From: Fomitopsis serialis
Lineage: Eukaryota; Basidiomycota; Agaricomycetes; Polyporales; Fomitopsidaceae
Direction of reading: 5' to 3'
Assembly (NCBI RefSeq): GCF_022376445.1
Contig: NW_025955252.1
Span: forward strand, 1-49,745
Length of the DNA: 49,745 nucleotides
Shown here: positions 10,199 to 22,929 of the stretch, one piece after another
How the letters are laid out: each line of letters begins with the position of its first letter
Numbering within the stretch: the first letter of the stretch is position 1
Notes under the pieces: model-generated
Database searches by the model: none
Told to the model about the DNA's origin: nothing
Seen by the model: the letters and a program-made list of their open reading frames with translations, nothing else
Position numbers and translations under genes: made by a program

Positions 10199-12487
10199 TT
10201 ACGACTCGATCCATACCTCCCCGAGCACGTCCCACTCCTTCAACACTCTAAGCTGCGGATGATCCTGCACACCGCCCCAAACAGCCTCCCCCTCATCCAC
10301 AATCCTATCCTCAATCAGCAACACGCGCAGGCCGCCGAACGCAGCAAACCCTCCCCGCAAGGGCAGATACGAGAGCTCAAAGTCCTCCGAGCCCACCACC
10401 CGCACCGACGTACTCCTCGCCATGTCTTGCAGCTCGCTGTCCGCGCTGTCCACCGTGCTCGTGCTGACGTTCCGTTCATGTGACGGGGCAGACTCGCCGC
10501 TGTCGCTTATAACCGACGCACTCGCAGGCGCCGCAAGTCTGAGCTGCGGCAGGAAAAGCGCGGACGAGCCTTGGTAAACGATATGCGAGGTGCGAGACGA
10601 TCGCTTGCCGTCCGCAGGGCCCTCCGTGAACGGTGGGGGTAAAATGACCTTCGTGATATGTGACGGCGCGCCGGGAGGTGCAGGCGTCCCGGCCATACCA
10701 GTCTCGGTCTGCGTATCATCGTCGTCGGTGTTGGTCCCGCGCGGGGACGCAACCAGGAGTTTCTGCGCTAAGAAGTCCTGGAAATCCGCTCTCTGCGGTG
10801 TTCCAAATGGCGACGGCGTCGACATGCCGGATGCTAAACGTGGACTTTGGGGCTCCGTCCTGTTCTGTAGTGCAGGGGCCGCAGCGATAAGTGGGACGGG
10901 CACGGAGCGCAAAGGCTGCGTGTGCTGCACAGCAAGGGACAAGAACCGTGACTGTCGAGGTTCCCCTGGACGAGCGACGGGTACGGGGCTCGCGACGTTC
11001 ACAGTGAGACTGACCGTGAACGGCTTGTCCACTCTGATAGAGCTGCGCGGAATATTGCGGACGACAAGATCTACTTCGACGTCCTCTGGACGACGCGCTG
11101 GAGCAGAGACTGACGTACTCGGTGGTGCGGACGCCGGTAGAGCTGGCGAAGGCACCGTGCGGCTGCGAAACGGAGAGTTCGACCGATACGGCACGTTGGC
11201 AGGAGGACTGGTGGGCCGTTGATTGAGTTGGGGTGAGCGAGGGCGTGACGGGACAGGCTGGGCGACGGATGTAGAGCGCTGGAGGTGGAGAGGGATCGCT
11301 GATACGGGCTGCTTGGGTGGTGGTGGCGGGGCCGGTTGTACTGGGGCTTGTATGAGGGGTATTCGGCGAGACAGCATCTATTCGAGTCGAATCAATATAC
11401 CGATGCCGAGACCTTGTTGCAAGCACGTACCGACGTCAGGAGGCGCCCAGGCTCCCCGAATGATGACCTCCAGGATATGTCCAGTCGCCCAAGAGGTAGA
11501 ATACTTCCTGGCTGATGCGACACAGGAAATATGGCAAGTTGCGCTGGCGACAGAATGTATATGTACTGCCGCATGTCCTGCGGCTGCATCAGCGCCATCG
11601 AGCCGGAGAATATGCTCTCGCTGCCTAAATCATCTTCACCGTCCACCATGTTTGCATCTTGGACCTGCCAGCCCTCGGCGCACTCTAGATGCATACGTTC
11701 TAGCCACATCGCGTCTTGTGTGAGATTTTGAATATGGATCTCAAGGAAGACCTTCTCTCGTTCCGTTCGGGAGAGCATGGCAGACGGTCCCCGCGGTACG
11801 TGCACCTTCGTCTTGACAGACAAGGGATTTGTTACCTACTCCGCGTACACCGTATCAGTAACGGCATGAACTTGATGATGATACACGCACAGCGAATTTG
11901 TAGAACTTCCGGAAGACGAGCGCGTCCGAGTCGCTACCATCCGCACTCGTGGAGGCGCGTGCGCTTGGAGGTAGACGGTACGAGACCGTGCATGCCAACG
12001 CGTGCTGACCCAGTTCCTTGATCTCATGGCTCACCACTTTCTCTAGTGACTCTCCCGGCCCCATCTGTTGCCCCTCGCCACCGAACTCAGCCAATACAGT
12101 CTTTGTCGACGTCGTCTGCACCTCCACAGTGAGAGTAACGGCATCCACCGGTATGTTCGCTTCGTTGTTGACCGAGATGCAACTGGTGAAAGTTTCTCCG
12201 AGCTGGATAGCCCCAAACGAGGAAGGAAGCATGAGCATCTCAGTGACATGGCTGAGGTCGCGGAGCGTCTTCGGATGACCTGGAAGAGCTGTCTTCCCCT
12301 GCAGCGAAACGATTGATGTCGTTGAGTGTGCGGAGAATGAGGGAGAACTGGAGTAGAAGGGTTCCCATGCACTGGATACTGAGGGCCGCTGCAGACATGA
12401 GCAACGCCCTAAACGACTCATCCAGGATTGACATACCGAGACCCGCATCACCTTTAGGGACAACAGATGTGCTCCTGTGCTAGACAT
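10199..12487 (-). CDS. TRAPPC13: TRAPP complex subunit 13 homolog
   Basis: TRAPPC13 is a subunit of the TRAPP tethering complex, acting in Golgi and autophagic membrane traffic with Rab GTPases. Four exons close in phase: 12487-12437, 12388-11891, 11835-11431 and 11377-10199 (710 aa). Family blocks are HLLSLKVMRVS at the start, MLMLPSSFGAIQLGETFTSC, SHEIKELGQHALACTVSYR, FRKFYKFAV followed by TNPLSVKTKV, EIHIQNLT, LMQPQDMRQYIYIL and ILPLGRLDISWRSSFGEPG. The C-terminal exon adds a long Pro/Ser-rich insert before the conserved beta-sheet region (VDLVVRNIPRSS, DKPFTVSLTVNV) and ends LRVLKEWDVLGEVWIES. The insert makes it longer than the animal protein (about 420 aa). No defects were seen. Confidence 0.9.
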
Positions 12488-13156
12488 GGCTGGCGACGCC
12501 CGGACTTCAAGACAGTCTGAACAGCACAGGGGAGTGTCCGTCGGTCCTTGATGTTAAGATGTTCTAGCCAAGTTCTAGCACGCGGAAGTAGAGGCGTACG
12601 GAGGATGAGGCCTGAGGTCGGAGAACGGCGGCGCGACCGCCACACTGGCAGCTACTGAGCGCTGAGCACGTGATTCAATGGTCTAATATGCCGTATTTGA
12701 CTCTGTTTGAGGATGTGGGTCCATGGTCTCCTCCACTTCCTCCTCCAGGTCAAATCATAGTAAGAAGATTTGGTGTACATTCTCCCGGGAGAGAAATGTT
12801 CGGCGATGGGCAGTAATCGTGAATAAGTATAGTAGCGCAGTATGTACCATCACGATACTACCTATGTGTTATAGTGTATCGGTGTACAGCCTCGAATGGT
12901 GATTGCTTTCAATCGGGAACGCGTTCACCCCTTGCCCCGCTAGGGATGCCGTCGCGCCGCTCAGGGGAAACCGCCAAGGGGCAACCGGAGCTCAAGATTT
13001 GGAAGACAACCTCCCCTACCGCCGCGCCATGACCCCGGGAACCACTCGGGGGGGGGGGCCTCAGATAAGATTAGATCACTGCTGTGCTACTCGATATGTC
13101 CATCGGATCATACAATACATCGCCGCTGTAAGTATTGCCTACGTATACTGATCTCG
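12488..13156. other. Gene-free flank with GC-rich block and G11 run
   Basis: No coding signal. The block 12900-13060 is GC rich and ends in an uninterrupted run of 11 G (13048-13058). A segment, ggggcaaccgg (near 12978), recurs inverted at about 14557-14570. This suggests older repeat debris on both sides of the foldback element. Confidence 0.4.
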
Positions 13157-14166
13157 TACCCACCCGATGGGAGTAGTCGCACTCCACCACCACACTACTC
13201 CCTAGCGTCTGGGTAGTCTCCTTTGCAGACCATACAAGCCAGTGAGTGCTGTTGGAAAGTGTGCGCGACCGTACTCTTGGTGACTCGCGTCGCTAAAAAG
13301 AATTTGCAAAAATGACAATTAAGAAGAGTTGAACCCGTGCATTCATGGCTCGCCATACCACTGCACCAAAGTAGCTTGACTTAAATGCCAACGGGATAAG
13401 CTAAGAGTACCGCGCAGCTTGGGGGAACTTAAATCACAACATACGTTTGGCTTGCGCGGTGCCATGTCGTCTTGGATAATTGAGCGAGGGGCATCAAAAA
13501 AGTTTTCATACTGAGTGAGTGAGATAGTAGATGGGAGCATCCACCTACTGATGAAGTGAATTTGGAATGCTCGAGCAAGGAGTCACCTGATGTGTCCATA
13601 AAAGGGAATTTACAGGTGGCCACTGGCAGTGCGCTCCCAGCGACGTGCGCACCGCCGTCGCTGTGTGCTTCGCTGACGTTCCAAGCAGCACCTTTGACAC
13701 AGGATACATTTACAGTGATTGTCTGGTAGTTTACTGGGTGTCCTCTGACCGAAGGACTTGGTAGTTGGGTCCACAAGCCGCCTGGTAGTCTTGTGTACTG
13801 CCGTTGAGGGAGGAGCGTATCTGCTTTGGTGTTACGGTTATATTGGGCGGGCTTGTCTACGAACACACTGGTTCGAACCTCGCAAAAATCAGCTTTTAAA
13901 CTTTTTTTCTGCGATGCAAGAAACTAATAGTACGGTCAAAAACGAGAGATGGGTCTGACAGCGAAGAATCTACAGTGCGGTCGGCCCCGGGATGGCTCGA
14001 GCCTTGTGACCATTACATGAAATGGGCGAGGAGCCTGGAGCTGCGATCAGGCTGATCTCAGGGCGCTAAGCAAAAAGTGGACGCACCGAGGGTGTCCCTA
14101 TAAAATGCCCCAGATGTTAGGGAGTAGTTCGGTGGCGGAGTGCGACTAGTACTCCCATCGGATGGA
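13157..14166. repeat. Large foldback element (about 1 kb) with long diverged arms
   Basis: The left end GATGGGAGTA..GTCGCACTCC, then CCACC, then ACTACTCCCTA (13164-13206), is repeated inverted at 14109-14166 with about 85% identity by eye. Pairing continues inward. GACCGTACT.TT.GT..CT.GC (near 13270) matches the reverse complement near 13930, and the match runs on through a GAACC..GTG..TTC block to ACCAAAG at about 13370 and 13825, then more weakly to about 13430 and 13790. A central spacer of roughly 350-450 bp remains. Each arm carries tRNA-like A- and B-box motifs (for example TGGTGCAGTGG with GGTTCAA on - at 13323-13370, and GGTTCGAACC on + at 13871-13880). No transposase frame is present. 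Confidence 0.6.
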
Positions 14167-14868
14167 TACAAGACTAACTTAGCCTACACCATCGCACGCC
14201 TCAGGCCGCGCGTCCACACCAAGGTCCAACACAACTAAGTTATTCTCGAGGCGTTAACTTACCGTTAAGAAGATCCAGATCTGGTCACATGCAGTTACCA
14301 AATTGGACAGGCGGCACTTAGCCGCACTTTGTGTGCCCCATTATACACTCTCTACTGCCGCCATACACTTTAAGCTTGAGGATATAGATATTGTGTACTC
14401 AGGCTGCATTTATATTAAGTTATATGGGACGAGGATGCTGTGTACACCTAGATGTGACGAACTTCGAGCGAACATACGAAGGAAGTTGCCATCAAGACCC
14501 CGGAAACCGGTCGGGGGGCACCTCCTCCCCTAGTTGCTTCCACGGGGCTTCGCCCCGGTTGCCCCTTGGAAACCGCTGATCTCGAAAATCCGTCTGCTTG
14601 ACAACGAAACGATGTACCGTGGCACCCAGGCAGGCCTTGACCCGCTTGAAATGCTCATACATTCTCCTCGTTTATTCGCCCGTTCGCAAATGATCGGTTC
14701 ATTGTGTGTGCATAAGGCATCCAGTGGGAATGTTGACGTCGACATGGATGCACGCGACGCTACTGGTGCGCGCGGTCGGTGCGGTGTCGAGGGCAGCGCG
14801 GTATGAGTCCGAGCAAGTGAAGACCGAATGTCTAGAAGGAGTGTCTGACAAAGTATATGTACAGCGAA
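14167..14868. other. Gene-free flank with a GC hairpin
   Basis: No gene. A strong small hairpin, ggggcttcgcccc, lies at about 14543-14555 next to a GC-rich segment similar to the one at 12960-13060. The right part is the 3' flank of P450 A. Confidence 0.4.
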
Positions 14869-17025
14869 TCAACCCGAAACCACTCTAGAGTCTGCCATGT
14901 CTCGAGGGGTGATGGTACATTCAAAGGGACACGGGTGACTGGAATGACGTACTGTCTGTTAGCCTTGACCAGTATACAGAATCTTTGCTTCTGGCGGTGT
15001 GAACGCACCTAATGATACCCCCACCCTCATATTTGACCTCCGCGCCGTCCAGAGAGACCGCATCGCTGACATCGTACAGTGCGAGGATAGTCGCCGCTGC
15101 AATGAACAACGTGTCCTCCGCGAGCATCTGCCCGGGGCACACCCTAACATACGGATGTCTGAATTAGCCAACACGTATGCCTGGGCTTAATTGCGCAACA
15201 CTCTCACCGTCGTCCGTAGCCGAAGGCGAACAATCGAGGGTCGGGGTTGACTTTCTCCCCGCATTGGGGGAGGTATCGCTCTGGGTTCACGATGAATGGG
15301 TCCGGATATAATGCAGGGTCGTGCAGAATGGCCCTAGATGCGTTATGGATGCGATTGGAATCTTTTGAGCGCAATTTCTGAGCTAGGGAAGACATCATAC
15401 CACGTGTTGGCCAATACCGTGGCACCTCCTGGGATGCAGAACCCCCGGTAACAATCGTCTTGTCTCACTTTGTGCGGCAGTGCTGCAAAATATCGGAGTC
15501 ACGGTGACTCGATCAGTCGTTATGGATTAGAAAAACAGGGAAAGCAGATGGGAACCTAAGGGGCCAACTGGATTCACACGGTGAACCTCCTTCAGGACGG
15601 CGTCAAGGTAGGGTAAGTCCTTGCGGTCGCTAAGCTTTGTCAACCTCGCATGCCCGACACACCGGTCGACCTCTGCTTGAGCTCTGCGTTGTATTCCAGG
15701 ATGCTGAGCTATCATGATCAAGAAGGAGTCGATTACGGAGACAGTCTGGAACCGAGTGAGTGGACGTGCAGCGAGCTCTGAGAAGCCTCACCGTATCTGC
15801 GCCGGCTACGGGCAGGATAGAGTCGTAATTCATGATGCTTCAGTTACTGTGTGGTGCGTCCGAGTCGCGTCCCGTCACATACCCGCATAAAAGCTTATTG
15901 CATTCCTCGAATACAACTCCTTCTCTTCAGGTGTTGGGTCAGGTTTGTTCTGGATGAGCTCTGCGGTGAACGATGGCATGGCGGTTCCTTTAGCCTATGC
16001 GACAGAGGTCGTAAAGGCGCCAATGGAGCGAGGATCAATATATGGCCCTCACCACTTGTTCTTTCACGGTATCGTACAACTCGTCCTTAATCCTTACACC
16101 CAACTCAAGATGTTTTCTGGCTTTCCTCTTAAAATCCGCGCCCGGGAACCACTCGGGGATGTACATCACTGGGTCGGCAGACTGATTCAGTGACGATAAA
16201 CAAGGACACTTTGAACTCACAGAAAGGAAAGCTGTCGACCAGGTAGGCGCCAGGAGCAGCCATCTTCGAGAAGTCATCCATGGCTTGCTGCACGACGCAG
16301 ACAAGAGGGTCTTCGTGGCTGTCTACAACCAGTCCATACGTAATCTCAAGTACGATGCTCGCGACAAGCCTAGCACACTGTCACTGAAGTCTCGTCAAGT
16401 AAGCCTGGCTAGCTGACGCACCAGCGAATGTGCTGTCGAAAGTTCCGGGGATCGTCTGAGAGCCGAGAGACAAGTTGAGCGGCCTTCGCTTCCTGCACGG
16501 CGTGCAAGGTCGGCGCATTGCGGGCATTCAGTGTGCCCAATATGAGTTTGCGCCCTTCCTTGTGGAGAGGCCCGTACGGTAACATTCCGATATATTTAGA
16601 GTTTCCGGCACTGTTCATCGTGATAGGTAGACATGGCGTTGAGTAGTCAACGAAACACATACAGTTCTCCTGCCATAGGGATGATCGGGCGATCGGAGTA
16701 TATAGCGCCTCTCTTCTCAAGCAACTCGGAGATCGCCTCGCGAGAGCTCAGGACGATAAACGAGCGGCCAAGCACGGAAACGTGTATTACGTCGCCTGAG
16801 AACGTCGTCAGAATTCCATCGATGATCGACGCGTGGCCACGTACCATATATCTTCGCCCATTCGGTAAACTTCAACCAAGTGTATCTGGTGGGAACTTGC
16901 AGCGCGTTGCCGAGAAGTGGTAACCCACGAGGACCAGGGGGCAACGGTGTACTGCGCCGACTCCATACTAGTACGACCTTGTATACGACCAAGACACAGA
17001 AGCACCAGACGATGAGGTCAGTCAT
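14869..17025 (-). CDS. Cytochrome P450 A (fungal microsomal type)
   Basis: A heme-thiolate monooxygenase, expected in the ER membrane with cytochrome P450 reductase as partner. The N-terminal anchor LIVWCFCVLVVYKVVLVW is followed by the proline hinge PLPPGPRGLPLLGNAL. The exon chain closes through at least nine introns. Key sites are GDVIHVSVLGRSFIVLSSRE, the I-helix AGADT (near 15800), the ExxR motif in VLKEVHR, the PERY block and the heme loop FGYGRRVCPG (Cys at about 15150). The last exon encodes HPCPFECTITPRD and the stop is at 14869. The ATG at 17025 is used because the frame opens upstream only by a TTG. It is of the family often labelled O-methylsterigmatocystin oxidoreductase-like. 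The substrate cannot be inferred. It looks intact. Confidence 0.9.
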
Positions 17026-18049
17026 CTGAACACGCAATGGACTTGGTCAACTCTAAGGACGACTCAAGCGTCAACGTGTCCCGTCGGCGCCATAAGCACG
17101 AGCGATGGGGTTGAAATAAGCTCTCGGGCGGTACCGCATCACAATGTGCGGCGTTCAAGGGGCATGAGATCGTGGGCGCTCATCCTACTTGCATGTTACT
17201 ACTGTGAAGCAGAGTCGGCGCGCTCTTGAATGTTCGAATTAGGTGGTATCCCCTGTACATGTGTATCAAGCCCGGCCGGATAGCGATTTACAATATATAT
17301 GCAGACGCACCAGCCTGAGTGTACAATCCAGGTGTCGGTAAGTGCATAGTTGCTCAGTCGCGCACATAGGCTTAGCGTCAACACAGATCAGAACTCCCTA
17401 GCCGAAGTATTGTCGGACATACCAATGCGATGAGAAAGGCCTGGAATGGGGCCCACCTACCATGAGAGGTAAAGCTACGCAGAAAATGTCATCTGCCAAA
17501 ACCTCCACTCCGGGCACAAACTCGGCAGACCAGCAGCAGCGGCATGTGAACGCAATCGTCATTAGGTTCCTGACTGGAACACCACTTGCGCTACAGTAGG
17601 TGCTCATATGATTGCTGCTCGATGCCGATGTGAGCAACTGCTAACGTATTTGGATGCACAGACTCGGACAAGTTGAGCCTGCAGAGACCGTCAAGTCAGT
17701 AAGCGTGCCCCTTTTCTGAACGGCCAACCTATTGGACGTCTCCATACCTAATAACGCCGGCGCCTTGGCCAGAGATCAAAGTGCTGCCCCATGGGCGTAA
17801 CGCGTAAAGGGACGCGAGTTCGCAAACTCGGAACCAGAATTGTCGGATCGTGGGAATGAGGAATGTAGAGACGATCTAGGGTAAGCGCTTCTTCATTTCC
17901 TCCTCGACCCGCAGGTGCCCTAGCGCCCCTCATTTCACCCCCGGTGATGCTTAAGAACTGATAATACACTAGACCATGAGGAGGCGTCTTAAGCTACGCC
18001 AAACGTTCACGACTCTCGCTCGCATCGCCTCCATCCTGGAAATCTAGAC
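17026..18049. other. Intergenic stretch between P450 A and the FUSC gene
   Basis: About 1 kb with only short, unrelated open frames. It should hold both promoters, since the two genes diverge. No ACGCGT pair, repeat or RNA gene was recognised. Confidence 0.45.
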
Positions 18050-21000
18050 ATGTTGCAATGGCCCAAATCCGCTCGGTCGACTTTGATCTCGGTCGCTAGC
18101 CAGTATTTCGAGCGACGACCGCTGGCACGTCTGCTTTCAACGTTTCTATGTTGTCTGGCGATTGTCGTGCGGCCAATTTCTCGCCTCGGTGGTAACTACG
18201 CCTTCCTGGTTCTTCCCTTCCAAGCGCTCGTCTTCGGCGTGCAAGAGAGTCTAGCGCAACAACTGGAGCTTACCGCGTTGAACATCGCTGGAGCACTATG
18301 TGGGATCGGGTTCTCTACCTTGGGGAAGTACGTGGCCTCCTTGACGGGCGAAGACTCCAATCGTGCGAGGGTTATATGTGCCGTCTTCCTTGTGGTGCTC
18401 AGTTTCTTCGGTGAGTCGTCAATATTATCATTTCCCTTGATGGCGATCGTCGGTGTATCACGACGGGAGGGAAGTAGCACCACGTAGGCTCGTGATCCTA
18501 TGTATTATGCACTACTGGATGCCTTCCCGCGGAGGTTTACAGCGCGTTCTATCCCAACGCGCTTTAGATGTCCCCCGGTACTTCTGCCTATCTTGTTTGT
18601 CGTCCCCTCGAACTTCGGCACCCCCATCCTCAATTTCAATCTGGAAAGGAGGTGGAGCCCTCCCTCCTAGAATGAAATTGTATCTGAACGTACCGTCGGC
18701 GTTCTCGTACCCCCGTTAGCTCACACGATCCGTCTAGTGGTATGGAACTAGCTGGATGTATTTGCATCGCAGATCACAAGTCGTCGCTGTGGGTCAGCGA
18801 CCTTCGCTATCTTCGCGCCATAGATGATGTTCGACGTCCGCTCTAGCATTAGGGCCCGCAAATCTCGCGGAGAGGCATGTCCATGTGCCGATCATTGTGC
18901 TAACTTCCTCCTCGGCAGCCGGGCTCACGAAAAGTCGATTGGTTCGCCTAACGCTTTCCATGCGAATATCACTCTTCGCTTCGATCTGGCTATTGACACT
19001 TGACATCGGAGAAAAATCGGTGCGCGCGTTCGTCGTTTGCCAGTCCGAAGCAATGCTCATGTTTCGTAGAAAGTCCTCGAGGACTCGGGCCATTTCCTCT
19101 ATGCAGCCATTACGCCTGCGTGCCTGAGTCTTGTTTCCCTGCTCGTTGTCATGACCTTGCTGCGCTGGTCATCGTCCAGTTTCGAGAAGGACATGACGGA
19201 GACGTTTGCGCTGCTGCAGAAATGTCTGTCGGTCAGCCTTGAGCACATAGGGAAGGAGTTGACGGATGAACCGGAGGAGTACGTGAAGCTGCGCGACCAG
19301 CTGTTTCAGCGCACGGTACGCCTCAACGAGACGTACTCACAAGCTGCGTTCGAACTGCGTGTCGGACGCCTGAGCTGTGAGACCGATGTTGTCCTGTGCC
19401 GTCCGATGCTCTCTGACACCCCTTCGCAGTGAAGTCGATTCGCCCGCTGATTGGGATCGTGGAACACCTCCGGCGCGAACTCGCATGGGGCATGTCCACC
19501 GCACAGATCTCCAAGCGAACCCCCAAATCGACCCCGATGATGACGATGACCCGCGCCTCGTCTCGCATGAACTCGCCCATGGCGTCGCGGCGGAACTCGA
19601 TCCGACACAGTCCCGCAGTGACCTTACAGGCGCTCGCGTCGGACGAGCGGATCACTGCCGCGATCGAGGCGCCGGCGTTCTCGCTCGGACACGCGATCGT
19701 CGGCGCGATGCGTGCGGTGCAGCTTGTGATCATCGTCGCGTTCGACCAGGACACGAGCACGTACAGCGCGCCCGCGGGCAGGCCGACCTCGAATTCGGTG
19801 AAGTACTCCTTGCACGTGGCGGAGAAGGAGCTCATCAAGGCCAGGGACGAAGCTCGCGAGATGCTCGGGCACATACACGACGAGATGGACTTGGAGGCGC
19901 GCGAGATGGACAAGAATGTTCGGTACCCGAAAAGGGTCCTCGATGGGAGCCTTATCATGATCGCTCTTCTGCAGGTAGGCCTTACGCCTGGTCGCAAAAT
20001 ATACCCGAGTTACTCATTGTTGACCCAACAGATGGCGCAGGAGATGCGTACGGCGCTGCAGGTTGCCGACCGCATGTACACGCAGTACGAAGAGTCCCAC
20101 GTTCGCCTGTGGTACCCGCGTATTTCCCTGGCCTGGCTCGGGGTAGCCCAAGGACACCTAATCTCCGACTCCGGGGATGCAACCGTGCAGGTCCAGGCTG
20201 TAGCGCCAAATGCAACGGGCTGGGAGACGTCAAATGACGCGGAAGCCAGTTTGACGTTGGCCGAAACTGCGGAAGGATTGCTTGAGAAAGGCTACAGCCT
20301 CAATAACAGCCGCCTGCCTGGTGGGCTGTCCTTCTCGATTTTGGGCGCGAAGGAGCGCGCGGCGCGTTCTAGGAAGAGAATACTGTTTTTCTCAATCCCG
20401 GACCTCGTGGGGTGGCTGTGGTCGCACTCATGCATGATCCGGCTGAGGTTGCGGATGGCGCGGGGGTACAGGAGCGTCTCGCATTCACCCCATCTCCGAC
20501 ACGCGACGAAGAACGCTATCGGGGTCGCTGTACTGAGTCTGCCCGCCTTCCTCCCGGGCAATTCTGCAGGTAGCTCGTCGGTTTACTTCTGATAGCGAAT
20601 TCGCCAGTCTCACAGGTTGCCCGTGTAGCCCGTGTGTGGTTCACCTCTTGGCACGGCGAATGGATGGTCATCAGGTATGTCCTTTGCCACAGCTGCACTA
20701 CTTTCGCTTATGTAGCATGCAGTTATGTATGGGTCCTGGAGACGAGTACCGGAGCCACCTGGCGAATGGGGTATCTACGCCTGGTCAGCACCAGCGCATC
20801 TTCGCCCAAGTACTCGACTACGTACTGAATTACAATATTGATTCCATAGGTCGGTGCAGCGGCAGCGGCCCTTTATGCTTACATAGTAAGTCTTCACCCA
20901 AGCGAGAACAGCTCGCAGCTGCTCACTGGGCCGTAGGTTTGGCTCATCTGTCGCACCAATCCGTACGGATTGACTATCATGGTTACTGTAAGTCCCTGTG

Positions 21001-22287
21001 GAGCTGCCAGTCGTTCCTACACTGATTCGCCCTTCGCAGGCGGCAGAGATACCTTTCACATGGCTCAGCACCAAGGCCAATCTCGGTCCCCTGGCGGTTC
21101 CCGCGTACGTCACCGTTGCTGTTCAGTGCATCGTACCGGCTGATGTTTCACTAACAGGGCTGTCACCTTACCGATTATTGCGTTCGCGGATTACGTGAAC
21201 CCTACAACACAGTCGATTATCGGTCAGTCATATTCGAGCATTGTCTTGGTCTCGAGGTGCTTGACATACTGTGTACAGCGCTTGCGGGAATTCGTGCACT
21301 CATGATCGCTATCGGCATTGTTGCGGCATTGCTCATGAACGGTCTGGTCTTCCCGAGGCACTGCCGAGTAAGTGGCTCCATGGTCAGCGTGTTGGACAAT
21401 GGCTCAAGGCAGGTCATACAGGTTCTCTTCCTTTCCGACACCGCTCGAACGCTCGGTTTGCTAAGTCAGCTTTATATGACTCTGGGACAGTACGTATTAT
21501 CACGATTACTCTCCGTCCTGAGCGCTGAGAGTTGGCGCAGCCATATGTTCCGAGCACAACCTGCACTCGCGTACGACGATAAGCGCAAAACACTGAAGAT
21601 GGAACTTCAGATCCGGTACAGCTTGTACCTCCTTAACGCCTTGATTACGACTATGCACGATGAGATCAGTCTCGTACCGGTCAGTGGCTTTCTTCCTGCA
21701 TGTAAAGGCGATGCTTGACACTGTCCACAGAAACCACTCGCTCACTATCGGAGGACAGTTGCGACGGTGCAGAAACTGCTCGATGCAATGACCGGCCTCC
21801 GCAAAATTAGGGAGAATATCCCTCGTAAAGAAACTGTGTCCAACGTATTTGGTGAACGACGTGAATTCGTGAGTTTGTATGCTGTATTTTCATAGCATTT
21901 TTAGACGAATGCTCCCTATAGATGTCTTGTGTGTGTATTACGCTATACGCATGTCAACACGCATTCCGCGCTCGGGAACCATTGCCTCAATTTCTCCCTT
22001 CACCAAAACATGCTCTCGAGACCCTGGAGTCGCACGTCCAGGACAGTATCAGGCGAGCACGCGAGGAAGACCCTCATTGCATGGGATTATCTCTCATCTA
22101 TGCTTTTGCCGAACTGGAGGTATTGAAGCACATGGTGTGCACGCTGGAGGAGCTGCTCGAGCTCACAGGGCGACTATTCGGGACGACAGCATGGCTGACG
22201 CATCCCCAGCATGTGTCGATGGCTAGCCTGCACGAGGAAGTAGGAGATCATGGATGGTATAGTCCATTCAAGTGGGAAGAAACATAA
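18050..22287 (+). CDS. FUSC/Brefeldin-A-sensitivity-type membrane transporter
   Basis: This resembles the fungal aromatic-acid-exporter superfamily (6-TM N-terminal half, cytosolic DUF2421-like middle, FUSC-type second membrane half), predicted in ER or plasma membrane. Segments in order are YAFLVLPFQALVFGVQ, VICAVFLVVLSFF joined to AGLTKSRLVRLTLSMRISLF, LYAAITPACLSLVSLLVV, then a long soluble part (EEYVKLRDQLFQRTVRLNET). After this come ETSTGATWRMGYLRLVGAAA, ICRTNPYGLTIMVT, PLAVPAYVTVAV, IRALMIAIGIVAALLMNGLV and the C-terminal HMVCTLEELLELTGRLFG. About 15 exons were joined with phases checked at each junction. The first intron (18411-18918, 508 bp) is about ten times the usual length. The stop is at 22285-22287. 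The transported substrate is unknown. Confidence 0.8.
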
Positions 22288-22929
22288 TTCCGCTTTCTCG
22301 TGTGTTCGCACGCATGCATCGGACAGGTACACCCGCTGTCTCGCATGAGGTGGTCGGATCGTTTGTTTATTATAATCAACGTAGCTATACTTCTACTCAT
22401 ATCACGTACCGCTGAGACAGGTATGCACCCTCTGCAAGTAGTACCACAAGCTTTAGACTCATGTATAATGATACCAGACCGACGGAGGAGTGTATAATCT
22501 TAAATTTGCTTGGCATCTCTGGCTGCTGGGACAACTGCTCAAGCTGATCGTGGTGGGTTGTTCATGTACCTCAGACCTCGTATCTTGTGAGCACATGGTG
22601 GCCGAACAGAGGAGTGAAAAGCACGACTACAATACGAACATACAGTACTTATATACATGCAACCGACGTATTTTATATAAGACTGAAGCAAACACTAGTG
22701 TATCAAGAGAGCGGGACCATGACACAAGAGAGAAACAGCACTGACGCACACCATAGCAAAGAAGTAGAAAAGAACATGACTGTACACAAGTCCACGACCT
22801 ACATAATAATAATCACTGCTATCCGCCCTGGTACGTATATTGATGGAGGTTGGATATGGACCTAACATTTGACGACTTGGACCTGTATGGGCCTCGTCAT
22901 ATACCGGCTACAGAGCAGTGATTCGGATC
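22288..22929. other. Intergenic stretch, convergent gene ends
   Basis: Between the stop codons of the FUSC gene (+) and the RecQ gene (-). AT-rich with short open frames only. Nothing recognised. Confidence 0.45.

Noticed and set aside
10590..11222. 210-codon open frame on + opposite TRAPPC13
   Set aside because: Antisense shadow of the Pro/Ser-rich TRAPPC13 exon, which has clear family motifs on -.
13048..13058. Run of 11 G as a possible G-quadruplex control element
   Set aside because: A single homopolymer in a gene-free, repeat-rich stretch with no nearby promoter. Its length may itself be inaccurate.
13825..13885. Possible tRNA gene on + with GGTTCGAACC B-box
   Set aside because: The acceptor and anticodon arms do not pair, and the inverted counterpart at 13323-13370 has too short an A-to-B spacing. 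Better seen as tRNA-like motifs in a foldback element.
14869..17025. Secondary-metabolite cluster suggested by four P450 genes
   Set aside because: No polyketide synthase, NRPS, terpene synthase or prenyltransferase is present, and the P450s are interleaved with housekeeping genes over 30 kb.
19377..20237. 286-codon open frame on + in a second frame of the FUSC gene
   Set aside because: Low-complexity Arg/Gly text from GC-rich coding sequence. The 19429-20592 frame carries the family motifs and joins in phase with its neighbours.
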